From Bacteroidota bacterium (GTDB lineage Bacteria; Bacteroidota; Ignavibacteria; UBA10030; UBA8401), in NCBI GenBank assembly GCA_030824295.1, contig JAVBYA010000141.1, positions 1-9,198 of the forward strand: DNA of 9,198 nt, in the 5' to 3' direction. The stretch's first letter is position 1, and the number at the start of each line of letters is the position of its first letter. Positions 6,335 through 9,198 of this stretch are shown here, piece after piece. Under the pieces are notes generated by a model. It was not told the DNA's origin. It did no database searches and saw only the letters and a list, made by a program, of their open reading frames with translations. A program made the position numbers and the translations under genes.

Positions 6335-6802
6335 ATGGGGTCGGACATGCCGCTTACCATCAATATCATCGACGGAAGCAATTATTTCAAAGGACTGCTG
6401 CTGCTCATCCGCAAGGACCGGCAGGTGACCGAGAGCGAGATGGCGCTGATGCGGCGCATCGGCAAGTCGCTCGGGTTCGAGCGGGAGTTCTGCGACCAGG
6501 CGATCCGGGACATCCTGGACAATGAGTACATCGAGGATACACCGCCGCGGTTCTCCAGCAAGGAGCTGGCACAGAAGTTCGTCAAGGACGGTCTCGCTAT
6601 CGCGTGTTCGGACCAGGTCTGTCATCCTTCTGAGGAGACGTGGCTCCGCACGGTCTGCATCCTGAACGGTCTGGATGAACAGTGGTTCCGGATGACGAAA
6701 GCACAGATGCTGGTGCAGCAGCACGAGCATCATGCCCCGTTGATCGAAGCAGAGGATATCGTTGTGCAGTACACGGCTGCACCGGGCAATGCCTCTGCTT
6801 GA
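6335..6802 (+). CDS. Hypothetical TerB-like helical protein
   Basis: A 155-residue soluble protein, predicted mostly alpha-helical, with no signal peptide or membrane segment. The stretch NYFKGLLLLIRKDRQVTESE, then a run ending in IGKSLGF (about 16-48), a middle motif with ILDNEYI and PPRFSS (60-75), and a second acidic helical repeat with HPSEETWL (about 80-115) resemble the two-fold TerB/DjlA-type tellurite-resistance fold, where acidic residues can bind metal. This is a fold-level impression, not a family assignment, and no function is claimed. The ATG at 6335 is used; an in-frame ATG at 6347 (MPLTINIIDG) is an equally plausible start. The gene is 18 bases after the PLP-enzyme stop and is the last of the plus-strand series before the terminator hairpin. 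Confidence 0.72.
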   Translation: MGSDMPLTINIIDGSNYFKGLLLLIRKDRQVTESEMALMRRIGKSLGFEREFCDQAIRDILDNEYIEDTPPRFSSKELAQKFVKDGLAIACSDQVCHPSEETWLRTVCILNGLDEQWFRMTKAQMLVQQHEHHAPLIEAEDIVVQYTAAPGNASA

Positions 6803-6825
6803 CGAAGAGGACCATCCATAACGAA

Positions 6826-6858
6826 AACAGGAACGCCCGCATTGCGGGCGTTCCTGTT
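6826..6858. terminator. Bidirectional terminator-like hairpin between convergent genes
   Basis: Perfect 15-bp arms AACAGGAACGCCCGC (6826-6840) and GCGGGCGTTCCTGTT (6844-6858) flank the 3-base loop ATT. The position, 23 bases after the TerB-like stop and 17 bases before the rsgA stop, fits a terminator serving both directions. On the minus strand it is followed by TTTTCG, on the plus strand by TTCTTGC, so the T-tracts are short and the minus direction looks the better one. Confidence 0.9.
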
Positions 6859-6874
6859 CTTGCACATTCCTGCT

Positions 6875-7936
6875 TCAGCCTTTCCGGCGTTGTTTCTGAT
6901 ATTCCTTCTGGAGTTTCCCCAGTTTCTTCTCCCGCGCTTTCCGTTCCTGCTGTTTGGTGATATCGGTCTTGGCGGCGATGAAGTCCGCTTCCTTCTGCAG
7001 TTTCAGGAAACTGATGTAGCGTCCTTCGTCCAGCGAACCATCGTCGATCGCTGCACGGACCGCACATCCCGGTTCCTCATTATGTGTGCAGTCAGTGAAC
7101 CTGCACTGCAGTCCCAGATCGATGATGTCCGCAAAGGTCGTATCGATGCTGGTGTCGGCATCCCACAGGCCGATCTCGCGCAGTCCGGGAGTATCGATCA
7201 CGCAGCCGCCGTCAGGAAGATGGATGAGTTCGCGGTGCGTGGTGGTATGCTTCCCTTTGGAATCCTCCGAGCGGACCTCCTGTGTGGCGAGTTTCTCGCG
7301 CCCGAGCAGGCGGTTGATCAATGTCGATTTTCCGGCGCCGGAGGAGCCGACGAAGCAAACGGTGACATCGGTCGTGATGAATTGTTTGATGACGTCCAGA
7401 TGCTGCATCGTCTTGGCGGAATACGCGATGACCGGAGCGCTCTTCGCAATGGCGTGCACTTCCTGCAGCACTTCCTGCATCGTTTCCGGCGTATGGAGGT
7501 CCGTTTTGCTGAGCAGGATGACCGGTGCGGCGCCGCTCTGCGATGCAACGACCAGGAAGCGTTCCAGGCGTCGGAGGTTGAAGTCGTGGTCCAATCCCTG
7601 CACGATGAAGACGATGTCCACATTCACTGCGATGATCTGTTCCTCCATCTCCTTACCGGAGGTCTTCCGGGAGAGGGTGGTGGTGCGTGGGAGGATGCGG
7701 TGGATGATGCAGGGGGACTCACCGTCGTACATCTGCACCGCGACCCAGTCCCCGACGGCGGGATAATCCTTCCGTGTGACCGCTTCGAACATCATCTTGC
7801 CGGTGATCTCGGCGGTGCGTTCCTGGTTGTTCACGAGGATGGCGTAGCGTCCTTTATGCTCGGCGATGACCCGGGCGAGGGTGAGTCCTTCTTCCAATGG
7901 TGCAAGGTGTGCGGTATGTCCGGCAGGGGGAATCAT
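6875..7936 (-). CDS. rsgA: Ribosome small-subunit-dependent GTPase A
   Basis: A 353-residue circularly permuted GTPase that assists late 30S subunit maturation in the cytosol. An OB-fold region (about 18-90, with AVGDWVAVQ) is followed by motifs in permuted order: G4 as SKTD (143-146, replacing NKxD), G5 YSAKT (172-176), G1/P-loop GSSGAGKS (197-204), the threonine-rich switch region KHTTTHRELI (229-238) and G3 DTPG (248-251). The C-terminal zinc site is C278, C283, H285, C291 with the family spacing CX4CXHX5C. The tail beyond 330 is strongly basic (KAREKKLGKLQKEYQKQRRK), consistent with rRNA contact. Its ATG overlaps the RidA-family stop (ATGA), so it is the last gene of a three-gene operon, ending at the shared hairpin. 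Confidence 0.97.
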   Translation of the reverse strand: MIPPAGHTAHLAPLEEGLTLARVIAEHKGRYAILVNNQERTAEITGKMMFEAVTRKDYPAVGDWVAVQMYDGESPCIIHRILPRTTTLSRKTSGKEMEEQIIAVNVDIVFIVQGLDHDFNLRRLERFLVVASQSGAAPVILLSKTDLHTPETMQEVLQEVHAIAKSAPVIAYSAKTMQHLDVIKQFITTDVTVCFVGSSGAGKSTLINRLLGREKLATQEVRSEDSKGKHTTTHRELIHLPDGGCVIDTPGLREIGLWDADTSIDTTFADIIDLGLQCRFTDCTHNEEPGCAVRAAIDDGSLDEGRYISFLKLQKEADFIAAKTDITKQQERKAREKKLGKLQKEYQKQRRKG

Positions 7937-8322
7937 TCGATGACGGCGGTCGCTTCGATCTCGATGAGGTATTCGGGGGCGATCAGGCGCGAGACCTCGA
8001 CCATGGTGGTGCAGGGGCGGATCTCTCCGAACACTTCGCCGTGCGCTTTGCCGTACTCCTCCCAGCGGGAGATGTCGGTGACGAACAGGCGTGTGCGGAC
8101 GACGTGCTTCATGGAAGCACCGGCACGTGCCAGCACTGCTTCGATCTTCTGCAGGATGAACAGGGTCTGAGCGTACGGATCGTTCCCGCCGACCAGTGCA
8201 CCGGTATCATCCACGGCAACGGTGCCGGTCACTTCGACGGTGTTGCCGACGCGGACCGCGCGGGAGTATCCGACGATCGATTCCCACTTCGCGCCGGTGG
8301 AGATATTCATGCGTGTGCTCAT
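7933..8322 (-). CDS. RidA (YjgF/YER057c/UK114) family protein
   Basis: A 129-residue member of the Rid family, trimeric proteins; the archetype RidA hydrolyses reactive enamine/imine intermediates released by PLP enzymes. Typical segments are VRVGNTVEVTGTVAVDDTGA, the RTRLFVTDI strand (76-84), and IRPCTTMVEVSRLIAPEYLI followed by EIEATA. R102 matches the substrate-carboxylate arginine (R105 of RidA), and E121 lies in the position of the water-activating glutamate. The N-terminal half departs from canonical RidA (no SGQ motif), so it probably belongs to another Rid subgroup and the substrate is open. The start at 8322 overlaps the LOG-family stop (ATGA); an in-frame ATG lies four codons on. 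The trans-sulfuration PLP enzyme at 5120-6316 is a possible source of substrate, but on a different transcript. Confidence 0.92.
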   Translation of the reverse strand: MSTRMNISTGAKWESIVGYSRAVRVGNTVEVTGTVAVDDTGALVGGNDPYAQTLFILQKIEAVLARAGASMKHVVRTRLFVTDISRWEEYGKAHGEVFGEIRPCTTMVEVSRLIAPEYLIEIEATAVIE

Positions 8323-8858
8323 GCGAGTCCCATTTTCTGCAGCAGTGCGTGCGGCTGCGTTTCGACAACGATCTGTCCTTCCACGTGCGGGGGGACGAAC
8401 CCTTCCTGCACCGAGTGGCGGACGAATTCCAAAAGTTTCGTGTAATAACTGTTCACATTCAGGACGCCGACCTTCTTGTCGTTCACACCCAGATGGGCGA
8501 AGGCAAGCACTTCGAACATCTCGTCCATGGTGCCGACGCCGCCCGGGAGGGTGATGAACGCATCGGCGAGTTCGATCATCTTCGTCTTCCGTTCGCTCAT
8601 GGAGGCAACAACATGCAGTTGGGAGATGCTCTTGTGGGCAAGCTCCCGCTCCGCGATGAGTGTGGGGATCACGCCGATCACCTGTCCGCCGCGCTGCATC
8701 ATCGTATCGGCGATGATGCCCATGATGCCGTTCGTCGCGCCGCCGTACACCATAGCGATATCATGCCGGACGAGGAGTTCACCCAGTTCACGGGCGCTGC
8801 TGCGGTATTCCTCCCGCGCACCGTTCTTGGAACCGCAAAAGATACAGACCGATCTCAT
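8319..8858 (-). CDS. LOG family protein (TIGR00730-type nucleotide phosphoribohydrolase)
   Basis: A 179-residue Rossmann-fold protein of the LOG/lysine-decarboxylase-like family. The N-terminal RSVCIFCGS and MVYGGATNGIMG (36-47), MSERKTKM with R90 (87-94), and the signature PGGVGTMDE (105-113) with E113 are all present. LOG enzymes release the base from N6-modified or plain AMP, giving ribose 5-phosphate; the old label lysine decarboxylase is a misnomer. Physiological substrates in non-plant-associated bacteria are uncertain. The ATG at 8858 is preceded by GGAG with a 4-base spacer, one of the few visible Shine-Dalgarno sites here. It is the first gene of the minus-strand operon, so the promoter should lie between 8859 and about 8990. 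Confidence 0.95.
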   Translation of the reverse strand: MRSVCIFCGSKNGAREEYRSSARELGELLVRHDIAMVYGGATNGIMGIIADTMMQRGGQVIGVIPTLIAERELAHKSISQLHVVASMSERKTKMIELADAFITLPGGVGTMDEMFEVLAFAHLGVNDKKVGVLNVNSYYTKLLEFVRHSVQEGFVPPHVEGQIVVETQPHALLQKMGLA

Positions 8859-8960
8859 TCATCTCCGAGTAATAGTTCAAATATCCCTCAATATACATTA
8901 AAATTCCTTCACAGAAAATTTCTTGCACCGTGCCTCAATCTTTCGTATTTTTATGAATGC

Positions 8961-8985
8961 TTGAGATAATTGCACCATATCTCAA
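8961..8985. repeat. Inverted repeat TTGAGATA-N9-TATCTCAA
   Basis: Perfect 8-bp arms at 8961-8968 and 8978-8985 with a 9-base spacer (ATTGCACCA), about 105 bases upstream of the LOG-operon start. The layout suits either an operator for a dimeric regulator or a small hairpin. The right arm is also part of a degenerate tRNA-head copy, so it may instead be a by-product of the repeat family nearby. Confidence 0.55.
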
Positions 8986-8992
8986 TGATTTT

Positions 8993-9016
8993 CACCTAGT
9001 AAAAATGCACCCGTAG
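8993..9016 (+). repeat. tRNA-Arg(ACG) head copy 1 with its upstream flank
   Basis: This 24-bp segment, CACCTAG ... TGCACCCGTAG, repeats 9144-9167 with a single T/A mismatch. The latter is the true tRNA 5' end plus 14 upstream bases, so the duplication covers leader as well as tRNA sequence. After GTAG (9013-9016) it switches into structured repeat copy B. Confidence 0.88.
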
Positions 9017-9087
9017 TTCGAAAATGGCCTGCGAGTGTTTTCAACGAGCAGCAGCCATTTTCAGAATCCCGATGCTGTTCATCGGGA
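9013..9087 (+). repeat. tRNA-associated structured repeat, copy B (complete)
   Basis: Counterpart of copy A. After GTAG, arms GAAAATGGC (9020-9028) and GCCATTTTC (9054-9062) give a 9-bp stem, continued by CTGC (9029-9032) with GCAG (9048-9051) across a 2-base bulge. A second hairpin, TCCCGATG (9067-9074) with CATCGGGA (9080-9087) and loop CTGTT, completes the element. The next nine bases are CTCAACTGG, exactly the tRNA-Arg sequence that should follow GTAG, so the element splits a tRNA head precisely at that point. There is no transposase within it, so any mobilisation must be in trans. Confidence 0.85.
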
Positions 9088-9096
9088 CTCAACTGG
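9088..9096 (+). repeat. Displaced tRNA D-arm fragment CTCAACTGG
   Basis: Identical to the nine bases after GTAG in tRNA-Arg(ACG) (9168-9176) and in tRNA-Arg(TCT). Together with head copy 1 it forms a tRNA 5' part interrupted by repeat copy B; the match ends at TAAG (9097) instead of ATAGAGC. Confidence 0.7.
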
Positions 9097-9109
9097 TAAG
9101 AATATATAT

Positions 9110-9144
9110 GCACCCGTAGCTCAATCCCTAAGGGATTTCGCTAC
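9110..9144 (+). repeat. tRNA-Arg(ACG) head copy 2 leading into a 29-nt hairpin
   Basis: GCACCCGTAGCTCAA at 9110-9124 repeats the tRNA head. Starting at its GTAG, bases 9116-9144 form a hairpin: GTAGC pairs with GCTAC and AATCCC with GGGATT, separated by a symmetric TC/TC mismatch, with loop TAA. It cannot form a D-arm, so it is not a functional tRNA. The real tRNA leader (9144 onward) starts right after. Confidence 0.8.
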
Positions 9145-9157
9145 ACCTAGAAAAAAT

Positions 9158-9198
9158 GCACCCGTAGCTCAACTGGATAGAGCACCAGCCTACGAAGC
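9158..9198 (+). tRNA. tRNA-Arg (anticodon ACG), 5' part (cut by window edge)
   Basis: The sequence gives acceptor strand GCACCCG, D-stem GCTC/GAGC around AACTGGATA, anticodon 5' stem CCAGC and loop CTACGAA, with anticodon ACG at 9192-9194, then GC as the start of the 3' anticodon strand. ACG (read as ICG after deamination) decodes CGU, CGC and CGA. The T-arm and 3' acceptor strand are beyond the window, so completeness cannot be judged. It is transcribed rightward, away from the block. Confidence 0.9.

Larger units (their letters stand above)
8859..9157. other. Divergent repeat-rich region between the LOG operon and tRNA-Arg(ACG)
   Basis: About 300 bases without a gene. The left part (8859-8960) is AT-rich and should hold the minus-strand operon promoter. 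The right part is packed with tRNA-head copies and hairpins, listed separately. No reading frame here resembles a protein family. Confidence 0.6.

Noticed and set aside
6842..8170. 442-codon plus-strand frame opposite rsgA and the RidA-family gene
   Set aside because: It is antisense to two well-supported genes, and its product has no family-like motifs; long antisense frames are common in GC-rich genes.
9013..9087. Short peptide encoded by the structured repeat (frame FENGLRVF...)
   Set aside because: The frame is open in both copies, but differences fall mostly on first codon positions (6 of 12) and only 3 on third positions, the opposite of protein selection; paired changes in the stem explain them better.
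9110..9144. Functional second tRNA-Arg gene
   Set aside because: Only the acceptor 5' strand and the start of the D-stem are present; there is no D-arm, anticodon arm or T-arm.

Overview
The window reads as a compact bacterial chromosome segment, GC-rich in its genes and visibly AT-richer at both ends. The gene set is a MutY/archaeal-type Ogg pair, YajQ, a secreted amidase with a stalk-like N-terminus, a trans-sulfuration PLP enzyme and RsgA. Shine-Dalgarno sites are mostly weak, there is an AGCTGTT-type heptamer array, and a small GIY-YIG gene abuts a tRNA. Together these fit a member of the Bacteroidota/Chlorobi/Ignavibacteria (FCB) group. That placement is inference from gene style; no marker gene settles it.

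Layout: (1) 1-238: the start of a GIY-YIG nuclease gene (minus strand), a complete tRNA-Arg(TCT) (minus), and a structured repeat upstream of that tRNA. (2) 239-569: an AT-rich gap with one inverted repeat and no convincing gene. (3) 570-4936: a tight plus-strand cluster of an OmpR-type response regulator, mutY, ogg (ATGA overlap), yajQ, and an exported N-acetylmuramoyl-L-alanine amidase (TGATG overlap). (4) 4937-5119: a gap holding a heptamer-based tandem repeat. (5) 5120-6802: a Cys/Met-metabolism PLP enzyme and a TerB-like helical protein, closed by a strong hairpin at 6826-6858 shared with the convergent genes. (6) 6875-8858: a minus-strand operon, LOG-family protein > RidA-family protein > RsgA, with two ATGA overlaps. 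(7) 8859-9198: a repeat-rich region leading into a tRNA-Arg(ACG) cut by the window edge.

How the genes work together: MutY and Ogg are complementary base-excision glycosylases for 8-oxoguanine damage (A opposite oxoG, and oxoG opposite C), and their overlap suggests coupled translation. The other genes are mainly housekeeping: ribosome small-subunit maturation (RsgA), reactive imine/enamine clean-up (RidA family), nucleotide phosphoribohydrolase (LOG family), sulfur amino acid metabolism and cell-wall hydrolysis.

The most unusual material is at the two ends. Both tRNA-Arg genes, which face outward, are preceded by a related 59-nt element (47 of 59 positions identical, no gaps). Its main stem is preserved by a compensatory A-T to C-G pair change and two wobble changes. 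In both cases the element directly follows the GTAG of an extra copy of that tRNA's own 5' end. At the right end the element sits exactly between GTAG and CTCAACTGG of a tRNA-Arg(ACG) head, as expected for a tetranucleotide-targeted single-strand insertion (REP/IS200-like). At the left end a GIY-YIG gene starts two bases after the tRNA. This may be an undescribed tRNA-Arg-targeting repeat family.
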